Source: an uncultured Acetatifactor sp. (lineage in GTDB: Bacteria > Bacillota > Clostridia > Lachnospirales > Lachnospiraceae). From it: a stretch of DNA of 64,000 nt. Below the pieces are notes generated by a model. That model did no database searches and had not been told where the DNA came from. It worked only from the letters and a program-made list of their open reading frames with translations. Location of the stretch: positions 198,869 to 262,868 of the forward strand of contig CAKRTS010000002.1 in the NCBI GenBank assembly GCA_934402315.1, written 5' to 3'. Position numbers and translations under genes: made by a program. Of the stretch, positions 52,826 to 62,401 are shown piece after piece; position 1 is the stretch's first letter; the number at the start of each line of letters is the position of its first letter.

Positions 52826-52855
52826 GGAACGCACCTCCGGTGCGTTCCTTATTTT
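52826..52855 (+). terminator. Intrinsic terminator of the MerR gene
   Basis: GGAACGCACC (52826-52835) and GGTGCGTTCC (52839-52848) form a perfect 10-bp stem with a 3-base loop, followed by TTATTTT. Confidence 0.85.
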
Positions 52856-52921
52856 CGCATAATTTCCTCTCTGATGATTGCTTTAGAATGCAGTCGATAG
52901 GAGGCTCACAGGAGGTACCCG

Positions 52922-53599
52922 ATGGAACAGATCTTAATTGTAGAAGATGATATAAGTCTCAGCCAGGGCTTGTGCAAAGCGCTAAAAACCGAGGGCAGGC
53001 AGGTGATTCCCTGTCTCAATATCAGCGAGGCACGGGGACAGCTTCTGTGCGGTATCGTCTCTTTAGTCTTGCTGGATATCAACCTGCCGGATGGAAATGG
53101 GCTGGAGTTTCTGCGTGAAATCAAGGAAAAATATCCCGAACTGCCCGTCATTATGCTGACTGCAAATGACACGGATCTTGATATTGTGGATGGACTGGAG
53201 CACGGTGCAGACGATTACATTACAAAGCCCTTTTCTCTCTCCGTCCTGCGGGCAAGAGTCAATACACAGCTGCGAAGGTCTTCCTCTGCCCAGAAGGACT
53301 CCGTAATCCGGATCGACCACTTTATGTTTGATTTCCCACATCTTCATTTTTGTGTGGATGGGAAGGATGTGGAATTGAGCAAAACAGAGCAAAAGCTGCT
53401 GTACCTCCTGATTGAAAATCTGGGGCAGGTCATGAGCCGCAGTGTTCTTATTGACCGGATATGGTCAGACGGAGCGGATTATGTGGATGAAAATGCCCTT
53501 TCCGTCACGGTAAAGCGGCTGCGCGATAAATTGAAGGCTCAGGACTACATAAAGACCATATACGGAATCGGATACAGCTGGGTGAAGCATGATGAATAA
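52922..53599 (+). CDS. OmpR-family response regulator (BceR/VanR-like)
   Basis: 225 residues. The receiver has the acidic pocket EDD (8-10), the phosphorylated Asp52 in LLDINLPDGNG and the Lys in ITKPFS. The C-terminal winged helix reads SKTEQKLLYLLIENLGQVMSRSVLIDRIW, then NALSVTVKRLRDKLK. GGAGG precedes the ATG. It overlaps the sensor kinase gene by 11 bp. The two probably respond to a cell-wall antibiotic or peptide and control the ABC genes downstream. Confidence 0.94.
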   Translation: MEQILIVEDDISLSQGLCKALKTEGRQVIPCLNISEARGQLLCGIVSLVLLDINLPDGNGLEFLREIKEKYPELPVIMLTANDTDLDIVDGLEHGADDYITKPFSLSVLRARVNTQLRRSSSAQKDSVIRIDHFMFDFPHLHFCVDGKDVELSKTEQKLLYLLIENLGQVMSRSVLIDRIWSDGADYVDENALSVTVKRLRDKLKAQDYIKTIYGIGYSWVKHDE

Positions 53600-54491
53600 T
53601 TTGGGATTAATTATAGGGATCGTCTGTCTGGGAGCAGCGGTCATTCTGGTACTGTGGAATCGACGGAAAACACATAAAATAATGACTTCGATCAATAAAA
53701 TGCTGGATTTGGCAATAGACGGTTCTTTCATTGAAAACACCTTCGATGAAAGCAGATTGTCCTCTCTCGAGACCCGGTTTGCACACTACCTTTCCGCATC
53801 GGAGACTTCCGCCCGCAATGTGGTAAAGGAACGGGAAAAAATCAAATCGCTGATTGCAGATATTTCACACCAGACTAAGACGCCGATTGCCAATCTGACC
53901 CTGTACAGTGAATTATTACAGGAGGAAGAGCTTTCTGAATCAGCCCGAGCTAACGCTCAAGCCCTGTATCAGCAGTCTGAAAAGCTCCGTTTTCTGATTG
54001 ACTCACTGGTAAAACTGTCCCGGCTTGAAAACGGCATTATCTCCCTGTCTCCACAATCGCAAATGCTGCAGCCCATGCTGCAAAGGCTGGTGACGCAGTA
54101 TTACCCAAAGGCAAAGGATAAAGGACTGTCCATAACTCTACATGACACAGATGTCAAGGCTGTTTTTGATGAAAAATGGACCTCCGAGGCACTTGCAAAT
54201 ATACTGGATAATGCAATCAAATATACCGTAGAGGGCGGCATAACGCTTTCTGTTTCCGGTTATGAAATGTTTGCCCGCATTGACATTTCTGACACCGGTG
54301 TCGGCATTCACGAAGAAGAACAGGCAAAAATTTTTACGCGGTTTTATCGCTCTGAGACAGCGCGCGAACAGGAAGGTGTCGGCATCGGGCTATACCTTGC
54401 CAGAGAAATCATATCCGGACAGGGTGGTTATATTAAGGTAGCCTCCGCTCCGGGAAAGGGTACTACATTTTCTGTCTTCCTGTCTCGATGA
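53589..54491 (+). CDS. Sensor histidine kinase (small, one membrane segment)
   Basis: 300 residues. One N-terminal helix (LGLIIGIVCLGAAVILVLW) is followed by a short linker with no large extracellular sensor, as in BceS-type kinases that detect peptides through the ABC permease. The H-box is LIADISHQTKTPIANL (His94), the N-box NILDNAIKYTVEGG, and the ATP lid IDISDTGVGIHEEE and GVGIGLYLAREI. The linker before the H-box is coiled-coil-like. It acts with the response regulator upstream. Confidence 0.93.
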   Translation: MMNNLGLIIGIVCLGAAVILVLWNRRKTHKIMTSINKMLDLAIDGSFIENTFDESRLSSLETRFAHYLSASETSARNVVKEREKIKSLIADISHQTKTPIANLTLYSELLQEEELSESARANAQALYQQSEKLRFLIDSLVKLSRLENGIISLSPQSQMLQPMLQRLVTQYYPKAKDKGLSITLHDTDVKAVFDEKWTSEALANILDNAIKYTVEGGITLSVSGYEMFARIDISDTGVGIHEEEQAKIFTRFYRSETAREQEGVGIGLYLAREIISGQGGYIKVASAPGKGTTFSVFLSR

Positions 54492-54508
54492 ATATTGCGT
54501 ATCAATTC

Positions 54509-54522
54509 TTACAAAACTGTCA
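54509..54522 (+). promoter_or_regulatory. Possible response-regulator binding site
   Basis: TTACA, four bases, then TGTCA: one base away from the TTACA-N4-TGTAA inverted repeat reported for BceR/VirR-type sites. It lies 90 bp before the ABC ATPase gene, after the kinase stop. The position suggests control of the transporter by the adjacent two-component system; this is inference. Confidence 0.45.
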
Positions 54523-54611
54523 TAGTTCTTTTTCCCATGAAAGAATGTGGAAAGAATCACATGAGATAATCTGCATCATAACAAACAGATTTTTCATGGA
54601 GGTAACTGATT

Positions 54612-55283
54612 ATGAGTATTTTGCAAGCAAATAACCTGACAAAGGTGTATGGCTCCGGCGAAAATGCCGTTCATGCGCTTGACGGGATCAGCCTTAGCGT
54701 TGAAAAAGGAGAATTTGTCTCCATTGTCGGCACATCCGGCTCCGGCAAATCCACCCTGTTACATATGCTGGGAGGGCTTGACCGTCCCACCGGTGGGACG
54801 GTGACAATTGACGGCAAGGACATTTTTTCGCTGAAAGAAGAGGCCCTGACAATCTTCCGCCGCCGCAAGATCGGTTTTGTATTTCAGGCATACAACCTTG
54901 TTCCCGTCCTGAACGTTTATGAAAACATTGTTCTCCCGATCGAGCTTGACGGTGGCAGGGCAGACCGCGATTTCATTCAGAAAATTGTACACACTCTCGG
55001 TCTTGAGGAGCGTATGGATGCCCTCCCGAACCAGCTTTCCGGAGGCCAGCAGCAGCGCGTTGCCATTGCCCGTGCGCTCGCCGCCGCTCCCGCCATCATT
55101 CTGGCGGATGAACCAACCGGAAATCTGGATTCCAGGACAAGTCAGGATGTCCTGAGTCTCCTTAAGGTGACCAGTCAGAAGTTCACACAGACAATCGTCA
55201 TGATTACCCATAACGAGGAAATCGCGCAGCTGGCTGACCGCATCATCCGCATTGAAGACGGCCGCATCGTCTCCGGGAATTAG
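54612..55283 (+). CDS. ABC transporter ATP-binding protein (MacB/BceA type)
   Basis: 223 residues. Walker [10 protein letters not shown] (40-48), Q-loop [17 protein letters not shown], signature [17 protein letters not shown] and Walker [16 protein letters not shown] are all present and normal. This is the lipoprotein-export / MacB / BceA class. GGAGG is before the ATG. The permease gene starts 3 bp after its stop. The pair probably exports or releases an antimicrobial from the membrane. Confidence 0.95.
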   Translation: MSILQANNLTKVYGSGENAVHALDGISLSVEKGEFVSIVGTSGSGKSTLLHMLGGLDRPTGGTVTIDGKDIFSLKEEALTIFRRRKIGFVFQAYNLVPVLNVYENIVLPIELDGGRADRDFIQKIVHTLGLEERMDALPNQLSGGQQQRVAIARALAAAPAIILADEPTGNLDSRTSQDVLSLLKVTSQKFTQTIVMITHNEEIAQLADRIIRIEDGRIVSGN

Positions 55284-55286
55284 GGG

Positions 55287-57938
55287 GTGGCTATGATGAA
55301 CGTCAAAAACGCAAAATGCATAAGACATCTGAGCTTCCGCTCCCTGTGGGCATCCCGCAGGCGCAATCTGATTGCCGTTGCCGCCATTGTCCTGACAACA
55401 CTGCTGTTCACATCATTATTTACCGTTGCCATGTCCTTCAATGCCAACTACGAAATGTTTACCTTTCGACAGATGGGCGGATATTGTCATGGTTCCTTTA
55501 AGGATGTGACAGAAGAACAGATGCAGGCAATTTCCGCCCACCGGAAAGTAAAGGCCGCCGGTGAACGCATTGTCATCGGGTACATCAACAGCGGCGTTTT
55601 CACCGAAGATACCGCAGAAGTCAGCTTTATGGATGAGAATTGCGCTACATGGAGCTTCGCCACGCCGGATCACGGACGCATGCCCCAGAACGGTAACGAA
55701 ATCACCATGGATACAAAAGCACTGAGTCTTTTAAGCGTCGATCCCGAAATTGGTGCTGAGGTTTCGCTGACCTACCACACCTTTGATGAAAATGGTACCA
55801 CCCTTGATAGGACTGACACCTTTACACTGGTGGGCTGGTGGGAATATGATACCCTTAGCCCTACACACTATATCAACATCTCGCGTGAATACGCGAAAAA
55901 TGTGGAAAAAGAGGCCATTGCCGCAGGAATGCAGCCTTTCCGTTCAGATCTTTTGGTAATGATGGTTTCCAGCATGGATATCAGGGGGCAGATGGAGCAG
56001 GTAGATCGCGACCTCGGTTACACATGGGAAACCCGTGGCGCGGAAAACAGTGCGCGTATCGGTGTCAACTGGGGTTATACCACCGCAAAGCTCGGCGAGA
56101 GCATAGATGCCACCACCATAATTGCCATTGCGGCATTCCTGCTGCTTGTCATTTTTACCGGCTACCTGATTATTTACAATATCTTCCAGATTTCCGTCAC
56201 CGGGGACATCCGCTTCTACGGTTTGCTGAAAACAATAGGCGTTACGCCCAGACAGCTACGGCGGATCATCCGTCAGCAGGCGCTTCTTCTGTGTGTCGCT
56301 GGCATCCCGATTGGTCTGCTTGCCGGTTATGCCGTAGGCGCTCTGCTGACACCTGTCGTGCTTGCACAGACTATTATAGGTGCTGGCAAAGTCATTACCA
56401 GCACCTCACCTCTGATATTTATTGCTTCCGCACTGTTTTCACTGGTTACTGTCCTGATATCCTGTGCACGCCCCGGCAGGCTTGCGGGGAAAGTATCCCC
56501 CATAGAAGCAACCAAATACACGGATGCCCTGCCAACAGGGAAAAAGAGCCGGGCTACCCGCGGCGCTAAGGTTTATCAGATGGCATTTGCGAATCTGGGA
56601 CGGAACAAGAGCAAAACAACCCTTGTAATCATTTCCCTTACTCTATCCGTCGTGCTTTTAAATATGCTGGTTATGTTTACAAGCGGCTTTGACACCGAAA
56701 ATTTCCTAAAACAGCAGACCTGCGCCGACTTTATTGTCAGCAGCACTGATTACTTTAACTATGCTTCCCATATGGGCGACTATATCTCTGCGGATATGAT
56801 GGAACAGATTTCCTCAAATACATCACAGACCACTGCTGGCTGTGGCTACACACTGGGCAATGGAAATATTATCGGATGGATGCCGGAAGAATCCTGGAGA
56901 ACCGAAATGTCCCGTTATACATCCGAAGAGGCGCTCGAGCTATCGCTGAATCAATCTGCGCGCCGGGGAGATCTGGTAGGCGGTAATGCACTGATAGAGG
57001 GACTTGATAAGGCGCTTTTTGACAAGCTGACGGTAGTAGAAGGAGATATTAACCCATTGTTTCAGGAAGACAGTCATGCCATTGCACTGGCTGTCTATGT
57101 GGACGACTATGGAAATGTATCACATCAGGAATATTACCCTCCCGTGGGTTCCACACAGACGATTACCTATGCGAAGGACTTCTATTATGTGGATTCCCGG
57201 ACGGGAGAAAAAAGCGATGAAAACACTCCCTACGAGTTTCTGGAATATCACATTGCGGACAGTATAGACATTGATTATACAATCTGCGCCTATGTATGTG
57301 TTCCAAACTCCATGAGCCACAGATACCAGACCTTAGGTTACAGCTTCGTGCTGCCGGTTGAAAAGCTGGCGGCAGACAGTGGACAGACACCTGTTCCGAT
57401 GTTTTATCTCTTTGACACCCCGGACGCTGCTGCTGAGCAGTCCGCAGAAGACTATCTCAATGCACTGACGAAAAATGACACATCCGGGCTTATGTACGAA
57501 AGCAAGGCAACTCTGCGAGCCGAATTTAATAGTTTGCGCAATATGTTCCTTGTATTGGGCGGTGTCCTCTGCGCTGTAATCGGTCTGGTCGGCGTTCTGA
57601 ACTTCTTTAACGCAATCATGACCGGTATCCTGTCGCGCAAAAGGGAATTTGCCGTTTTGCAGGCAGTAGGCATGACAAAACGCCAGCTCAAATCCATGCT
57701 GATCTGTGAGGGATTGTTTTACGCTCTCGGGGCATCCGCTGCTGCCCTGGTCCTTTCCCTTCTGCTGAATCCGCTGATAGGAGGCTTTCTGGAAAACATG
57801 TTCTGGTTCTTCCGGGCAGGCTTTACCTTTCTTCCGGTTCTCCTGGCGGTTCCCGTCTTCGCGCTGCTCGGCTGCCTGATCCCGTCCATCGTATACGGAC
57901 AGGCTGCAAGGCAAAGCATCATAGAACAGCTGTCATAG
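55287..57938 (+). CDS. FtsX/MacB-type ABC permease, 883 aa
   Basis: About 880 residues (Met at 55293 or 55296 is the likelier start after GGGGGTGG). The N-terminal helix (RNLIAVAAIVLTTLLFTSLFTVAM) is followed by a 230-residue external domain. An FtsX-type helix bundle (TIIAIAAFLLLVIFTGYLIIYNIF, then LLKTIGVTPRQLRRIIRQQALLL) comes next, then a second external domain, and a second bundle (VLGGVLCAVIGLVGVLNFFNAIMTG, VGMTKRQLKSMLICEGLFYALGA). This ten-helix layout fits the antimicrobial-peptide resistance family. It ends 214 bp before the convergent AraC gene. Confidence 0.93.
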   Translation: MAMMNVKNAKCIRHLSFRSLWASRRRNLIAVAAIVLTTLLFTSLFTVAMSFNANYEMFTFRQMGGYCHGSFKDVTEEQMQAISAHRKVKAAGERIVIGYINSGVFTEDTAEVSFMDENCATWSFATPDHGRMPQNGNEITMDTKALSLLSVDPEIGAEVSLTYHTFDENGTTLDRTDTFTLVGWWEYDTLSPTHYINISREYAKNVEKEAIAAGMQPFRSDLLVMMVSSMDIRGQMEQVDRDLGYTWETRGAENSARIGVNWGYTTAKLGESIDATTIIAIAAFLLLVIFTGYLIIYNIFQISVTGDIRFYGLLKTIGVTPRQLRRIIRQQALLLCVAGIPIGLLAGYAVGALLTPVVLAQTIIGAGKVITSTSPLIFIASALFSLVTVLISCARPGRLAGKVSPIEATKYTDALPTGKKSRATRGAKVYQMAFANLGRNKSKTTLVIISLTLSVVLLNMLVMFTSGFDTENFLKQQTCADFIVSSTDYFNYASHMGDYISADMMEQISSNTSQTTAGCGYTLGNGNIIGWMPEESWRTEMSRYTSEEALELSLNQSARRGDLVGGNALIEGLDKALFDKLTVVEGDINPLFQEDSHAIALAVYVDDYGNVSHQEYYPPVGSTQTITYAKDFYYVDSRTGEKSDENTPYEFLEYHIADSIDIDYTICAYVCVPNSMSHRYQTLGYSFVLPVEKLAADSGQTPVPMFYLFDTPDAAAEQSAEDYLNALTKNDTSGLMYESKATLRAEFNSLRNMFLVLGGVLCAVIGLVGVLNFFNAIMTGILSRKREFAVLQAVGMTKRQLKSMLICEGLFYALGASAAALVLSLLLNPLIGGFLENMFWFFRAGFTFLPVLLAVPVFALLGCLIPSIVYGQAARQSIIEQLS

Positions 57939-57982
57939 GGACGTTGCTTTTGTCCCGGCGTAGCAGCTTGCCCTGTATCTAT

Positions 57983-58095
57983 ACATGCGGAAGGCGTCAA
58001 ATCCGCCAAGTCGCAGGTACTTCTCCGGCGTTTGTACATGCGGAAATCGGCAGACCCGCAAATCCGCATGTACTTCTCCGGTACTTGTACATGCC
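57983..58095. repeat. 53-bp double repeat with an 11-bp hairpin
   Basis: The segment ACATGCGGAA recurs at 57983 and 58036, and ACATGCC at 58089, a 53-bp period. In the second unit GTACATGCGGA (58034-58044) and TCCGCATGTAC (58063-58073) are a perfect 11-bp inverted repeat with an 18-base loop; the first unit has the same arms with mismatches. CCTACCT and AGGTAGG (near 58127 and 58154) form another pair. The site lies between convergent genes, so a transcription-ending role is possible, but there is no U-run. Confidence 0.65.
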
Positions 58096-58151
58096 ATGGG
58101 AAATTGCCCCCCTCCCTCTGCTTTTCCTACCTAAATTGCGCTTTTTCTCTT

Positions 58152-59012
58152 TCAGGTAGGAATTTCACCTGCCTCACACCCGGATTGACCGCCACGGACT
58201 ATCGTAGGGCCGTTGTCTATACGACTGCCCTTCCGCCTGCAGGACGGAGAATATCCAAACTGACGCTTGTACAATTTTGAAAACTGAAATTCATCATAAA
58301 AGCCAAAGCTGAGCGCAATATCCCTAAGACCACGCGAAGGATTTTCAATGAGAACTTCGTGAATCATGTTTAGTTTCTGAGTCAGCTGATACTGATAAAG
58401 CGTTGTACCTGTTACTTTTTTGAATCGAAGATTCAGACTATGTGCATTGATACCAAAATGAGCAGAGATTTCATCTGTTTTAAAAAATTTATCATTGTTT
58501 TCCAAAAAAAATTGAAGAACTTCCGAAATAATCGGATCTGCAATCTGATTCTTCTGACCGCAGACTGCCAGTTCCATCAAAAGCAGTTCAAACAAATTCC
58601 CTATTCTTTGATTGCTGTACTGATCATGCCGGTTCCAATATTCCTCGATAATGTTCCGGAACAATCTGCTGATTTCCGGAGCACATCTGCTATCGGTCTG
58701 CTTGGAAACTCCAATGACATTTCCTACAGAATTTCCGTCCGCAGGTAACGGAGCGCAATGAAGATACATGTTGCGCATCTCAGGCGAGCACCTCTTGCGG
58801 CTAAAATGGTGTAATCCGGGTTCAAGGATAAGCAAATCTCCCTCATGGAGCAGATAGGTCTGATCCTCCTCGACAATTTCCCAGCTGCCATTTATCAGCA
58901 ATAAGAAATCATACTCCTTCATCACGCGATCTGGATGGTAGATCCCCTCCGGACTGTAATTGTAGTTGCACTGCGTAATAATATGTTTTTGCTCTATTGA
59001 AAAATATAACAT
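58152..59012 (-). CDS. AraC-family regulator of the arabinofuranosidase gene
   Basis: 286 residues. The cupin includes DFLLLINGSWEIVEEDQTYLLHEGDLLILEPGLHHF. The helix-turn-helix pair is FKTDEISAHFGINAHSLNLRFKKVTG and LRDIALSFGFYDEFQFSKLYKRQFGYSP. It is transcribed away from the GH127 gene at 59184, with 171 bp between them that must hold both promoters. The sensed sugar is presumably arabinose or an arabinan fragment, from the neighbour alone. Confidence 0.9.
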   Translation of the reverse strand: MLYFSIEQKHIITQCNYNYSPEGIYHPDRVMKEYDFLLLINGSWEIVEEDQTYLLHEGDLLILEPGLHHFSRKRCSPEMRNMYLHCAPLPADGNSVGNVIGVSKQTDSRCAPEISRLFRNIIEEYWNRHDQYSNQRIGNLFELLLMELAVCGQKNQIADPIISEVLQFFLENNDKFFKTDEISAHFGINAHSLNLRFKKVTGTTLYQYQLTQKLNMIHEVLIENPSRGLRDIALSFGFYDEFQFSKLYKRQFGYSPSCRRKGSRIDNGPTIVRGGQSGCEAGEIPT

Positions 59013-59183
59013 ATAAATGCCCTTCTTTAGAAAAAAACGGTATACATAGTATGCTTATTATATTACTTGTGTTATGAAATTGCAAAACAAAATCCAGAAT
59101 CTACATGCCTTTATCCCGAATCTACATTCTATTTCTCCATATATTTGGTAACATAAAGAAAAACGCATTAAGGAGCAAAAGAT

Positions 59184-61028
59184 ATGCATGAATTAAGAGG
59201 AGCATCCGTAATTCTATATGAATCAGACTTTCTCAGGCGCGAAAAGGATAACAGAGAATATCTGATGAAATTAAAAACCCAGCATTTACTGCGCAACTTT
59301 ATGCTGGAAGCCGGAAGGATTTCAGGACGCGGAATGGACACTGAAATCATGGGTGGCTGGGAAGATCCCAGCTGTCAATTACGAGGTCATTTTCTCGGAC
59401 ACTGGCTATCGGCTGCTGCTCTCCATTATGAGAAATCCAAAGACATGGAATTGAAGTCAAAGGCAGACGTGATTGTAAACGAGCTTTTTATGTGTCAGGA
59501 AGATAACGGCGGCGAATGGGCCTGTTCCATTCCTGAGAAATACCTGTATTGGCTCGGAAAAGGAAAAGCCGTATGGGCACCGCAGTACACAATACATAAA
59601 CTGTTTATGGGACTTATTGATGTATATCAATACATGGAAAATAATCAGGCACTCAAGGTTGCCGATAGACTTGCAGACTGGTTTTATCGTTGGAGCGGTG
59701 AGTACACCCAGGAGCAGTTTGACAATATTCTTGATGTCGAAACTGGAGGAATGCTTGAAGTCTGGGGACAACTATACAAAATTACAGGCAGTGAAAAGTA
59801 TCGTGTTCTGATGGATCGCTATTACCGGCGCAGACTGTTTGATCCATTGCTTGAAGGTAAGGATGTTCTTACCAATATGCATGCAAACACGACAATACCT
59901 GAGATACTTGGCTGCGCAATGGCATATGAAATTACCGGTGACGAAAAGTGGCTGGAAATCGTAAAAATGTACTGGAAATGTGCAGTGACTGATCGCGGCT
60001 GCTTTGTAACAGGCGGTCAGACACAAGGTGAAATATGGACACCCATGCGCAAACTAAAGGCACGACTTGGCGATAAAAATCAGGAACACTGCACCGTATA
60101 CAACATGATTCGTTTAGCTGAATTTTTATTCCGCCAGACAAAAGATCCTTCCTACATGCACTATATCGAATACAATATTAATAACGGAATTCTGGCACAA
60201 ACCTATTGGAGAGGCCAACCCAGGGATGGGAAACCGGGATTTGGACTTTTGACCTATTTTCTGCCAATGAAAGCAGGAAGCAGAAAAGACTGGGCCGGGG
60301 AAATGGATAGTTTCTTCTGCTGTCACGGAACAATGGTTCAGGCAAATGCCGCTTTCAATCGTATGATGTTTTATCAAAACGAAAACGAAATCTATGTGAC
60401 GCAGTATGCAAATGCAGCAGCAAATTTTGCAGTTGGTGAAAATAGGATCTCACTACACCTTAACCAGGACTATATGAATGGCAGCTTACAGAATTCCTCC
60501 GAAAACAACGCAAAACAAACGATCAGCGCCACGACCAGCGTATTTGCCAACAAACCCGATTTTAAGAAATACGTGATTACTATTGATTCAGAACAACCAG
60601 CAGCGCTTCGCATTTTCCTACGCATTCCCGATTGGATTGCTGCGGAGGCAAAAATATACGTTAATAACGAGCTGATTGTACAGACGGGAGCTACAAACGA
60701 ATTTGTCACGATTTCACGAACATGGAACAAGGGTGACACAATTGTCCTGCTATTTCCAATTGGTATCCGCTTTGTACCATTACCGGATGATACCTCAATA
60801 GGTGCTTTCTGTTATGGTTCAGAAGCGCTTGTCGGCATAACCCCACAGGAAAGAATTCTTTACCTTGAGAGTGAAAACCCGGCAGATGAGCTTTCAGCAG
60901 ATATCGAACGTCAATGGGGTGATTTTCAAACCTTTTTCCGTACAGAAAACCAAGATCCCGGCATCAATTTCTGTCGGCTGAAGGACATTGGTTACGAACC
61001 GTATCAGTTGTATTTTAAGATCAAATAA
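59184..61028 (+). CDS. GH127 beta-L-arabinofuranosidase (DUF1680)
   Basis: 614 residues. The zinc and catalytic residues of GH127 are present: Glu301-x-Cys303 in NQEHCTVYNMIRLAEF and Cys379-Cys380 in SFFCCHGTMVQANAAF, which match Glu338, Cys340, Cys417 and Cys418 of the Bifidobacterium enzyme HypBA1. MGGWEDPSCQLRGHFLGHWL is the family's N-terminal signature. It removes beta-linked arabinofuranose from hydroxyproline-rich plant glycans. No signal peptide is visible, so it acts inside the cell on imported oligosaccharides. AAGGAG precedes the ATG. Confidence 0.94.
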   Translation: MHELRGASVILYESDFLRREKDNREYLMKLKTQHLLRNFMLEAGRISGRGMDTEIMGGWEDPSCQLRGHFLGHWLSAAALHYEKSKDMELKSKADVIVNELFMCQEDNGGEWACSIPEKYLYWLGKGKAVWAPQYTIHKLFMGLIDVYQYMENNQALKVADRLADWFYRWSGEYTQEQFDNILDVETGGMLEVWGQLYKITGSEKYRVLMDRYYRRRLFDPLLEGKDVLTNMHANTTIPEILGCAMAYEITGDEKWLEIVKMYWKCAVTDRGCFVTGGQTQGEIWTPMRKLKARLGDKNQEHCTVYNMIRLAEFLFRQTKDPSYMHYIEYNINNGILAQTYWRGQPRDGKPGFGLLTYFLPMKAGSRKDWAGEMDSFFCCHGTMVQANAAFNRMMFYQNENEIYVTQYANAAANFAVGENRISLHLNQDYMNGSLQNSSENNAKQTISATTSVFANKPDFKKYVITIDSEQPAALRIFLRIPDWIAAEAKIYVNNELIVQTGATNEFVTISRTWNKGDTIVLLFPIGIRFVPLPDDTSIGAFCYGSEALVGITPQERILYLESENPADELSADIERQWGDFQTFFRTENQDPGINFCRLKDIGYEPYQLYFKIK

Positions 61029-61080
61029 CGAGCCTCTGAATTTCCGGTAATCGACGATACGAAAGGAGACCATAAGCAAT

Positions 61081-61269
61081 GCATAAAATGATGACTAATT
61101 CGGATTTATATAGAACAATAAAGCTTCCTGAAGGTGTAATCAGGCAGCTTTATGAGTATGAAAAAAACGTACTGCCGAATTACCTGCCGAAATAACAAAA
61201 ATGCTTTTTTCGAGAGCCACATTGCAAAGGGACATTTAGTACTAAAAAGAGTTTATGAAATCAGTTAAA
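61081..61269 (+). pseudogene. Decayed small gene after GH127, possibly an acyltransferase-domain remnant
   Basis: A good AAAGGAGA site precedes MHKMMTNSDLYRTIKLPEGV, which runs on to NYLPK and stops at 61195. A second piece in another frame (AFFESHIAKGHLVLKRVYEIS) follows at once. Together they look like the two ends of one protein with a deletion and frameshift between. The start reminds me of the Lachnospiraceae DUF5596 (acyltransferase-domain) proteins, but that is a weak impression. Confidence 0.45.
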
Positions 61270-61424
61270 GAACAAGTAACTCATTTGGATTGATGTACAT
61301 GGATGTAAATAAATGCCGAACCTGTTTGAAGTATTTGGCAGCCGTGACTATTATCAAGTAACAAACGGATAGCGCACCGCTGGTGCGAGCCTCTTACACC
61401 GCTGACGCGGGAAAGGGGCTCCGT
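61270..61424. other. Intergenic stretch with a small hairpin
   Basis: CGCACC/GGTGCG (61373-61387) forms a 6-bp stem with a 3-base loop. The following bases CTTACACCGCTG resemble a short piece of the 154-bp repeat but too little matches to call it a copy. No gene is supported. Confidence 0.4.
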
Positions 61425-61864
61425 TCATCCGAAATCTGCACCTGTAAAACCACACCTAAGTATTCTCTTATTACTTTCTAAAAATTTTTTCACATCGTTG
61501 TCTTTAATAATTGAAAATGTCTTTGCCCCATACTTTTCTTCCAACATCTGTGCACCCAAGCCCTGTTCTCTGGCTTCATCATCTGTCAGATCAGCAATCA
61601 CGACGACGGCAATCACATCAATATTGGCAACTTCCTTCAGCCGTTCAACCCTCTTGCATATCGTCTGTCCTGTACTCCTCAACCCTCGCGTGTAAAACTT
61701 CCCTGTACTCCTTAAGCTTACTGATACCCCCTAAAGGATAGTAGTCAGTCAGAAGCTCAACGAGTAACCTCCGATTACGAGCAGACGCTTTCCCAACTCC
61801 TTCCATCTGAATTTTCCGAGAGACTGCTGCCATTCCCTCTTTGGCATCCTGTTTTTCCTTTCAT
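61425..61864 (-). pseudogene. Frameshifted gene of unknown family
   Basis: A GAGGAG site precedes an ATG at 61864. The likely product shifts frame within its first ten codons, at a run of A, into KEGMAAVSRKIQMEGVGKAS and on to LLVELLTDYYPLGG. It then shifts again near 61670 into RVERLKEVANIDVIAVVVIADLTD and KYGAKTFSIIKDNDVKKFL. The pieces fit end to end as about 145 residues, which suggests one gene broken at least twice. I do not recognise the family. It could also be two small separate genes. Confidence 0.5.
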
Positions 61865-61948
61865 ATAAACTCCTCTCTTTTCCCTTATATTACAAATCTG
61901 TTGTCTTGTATTCGCTGTGCGTGTGGCAAAAATGTAGCATCCCCGTAA

Positions 61949-62401
61949 TTAAGGGATGCTTTCGTCCGATAAAGATAATATGTTTCCGATTGATTCCGCA
62001 AGTATGTTCCATGAACCCATCTCATCATAGGCTTCATCCGCCTTTTTCTGCTCTTCGGATGCCCTTTCCTGATCGCCGGTTTCCATATATGCCCTATGCC
62101 AGAGCATCGCTTCATAGTACCTTGCAACCCCGTAATACTCTTTTATTTCACTGTTTGTACGGGCTCCGGTCGTCACATCGGTATAATAATCTCCAAGCAG
62201 GCTTGCGAAATCATCATAGCGGACATCTCTTTCCAGCTGCCCCGCATTCACCGACCGACTACAGGCATAAACAATGGATTCAATCATACTTACGACCCTG
62301 CCGAAAAGTACCAGACAGAGTATTCCGATCACAATATTCATTCCGATCAGCATCATCTTCTGCTTTTTGCTTCTCTTCTGATTATTCGTCTCCTGCACCA
62401 T
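61949..62401 (-). CDS. Membrane-anchored protein, third gene of the zinc-ribbon operon
   Basis: 150 residues. A basic N-terminus (MVQETNNQKRSKKQKM) is followed by one helix (MLIGMNIVIGILCLVLFGRVV) and a soluble, helical outer part (YDDFASLLGDYYTDVT, KEYYGVARYYEAMLWHRAYM, EEQKKADEAYDEMGSWNI). There is no zinc ribbon. The start lies inside the last 20 bp of the preceding gene, so they are co-translated. Unknown function. Confidence 0.78.
   Translation of the reverse strand: MVQETNNQKRSKKQKMMLIGMNIVIGILCLVLFGRVVSMIESIVYACSRSVNAGQLERDVRYDDFASLLGDYYTDVTTGARTNSEIKEYYGVARYYEAMLWHRAYMETGDQERASEEQKKADEAYDEMGSWNILAESIGNILSLSDESIP

Noticed and set aside
61373..61400. Fourth copy of the 154-bp repeat
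   Set aside because: Only about a dozen bases (CTTACACCGCTG) resemble the cap region; neither stem nor outer arms are present.
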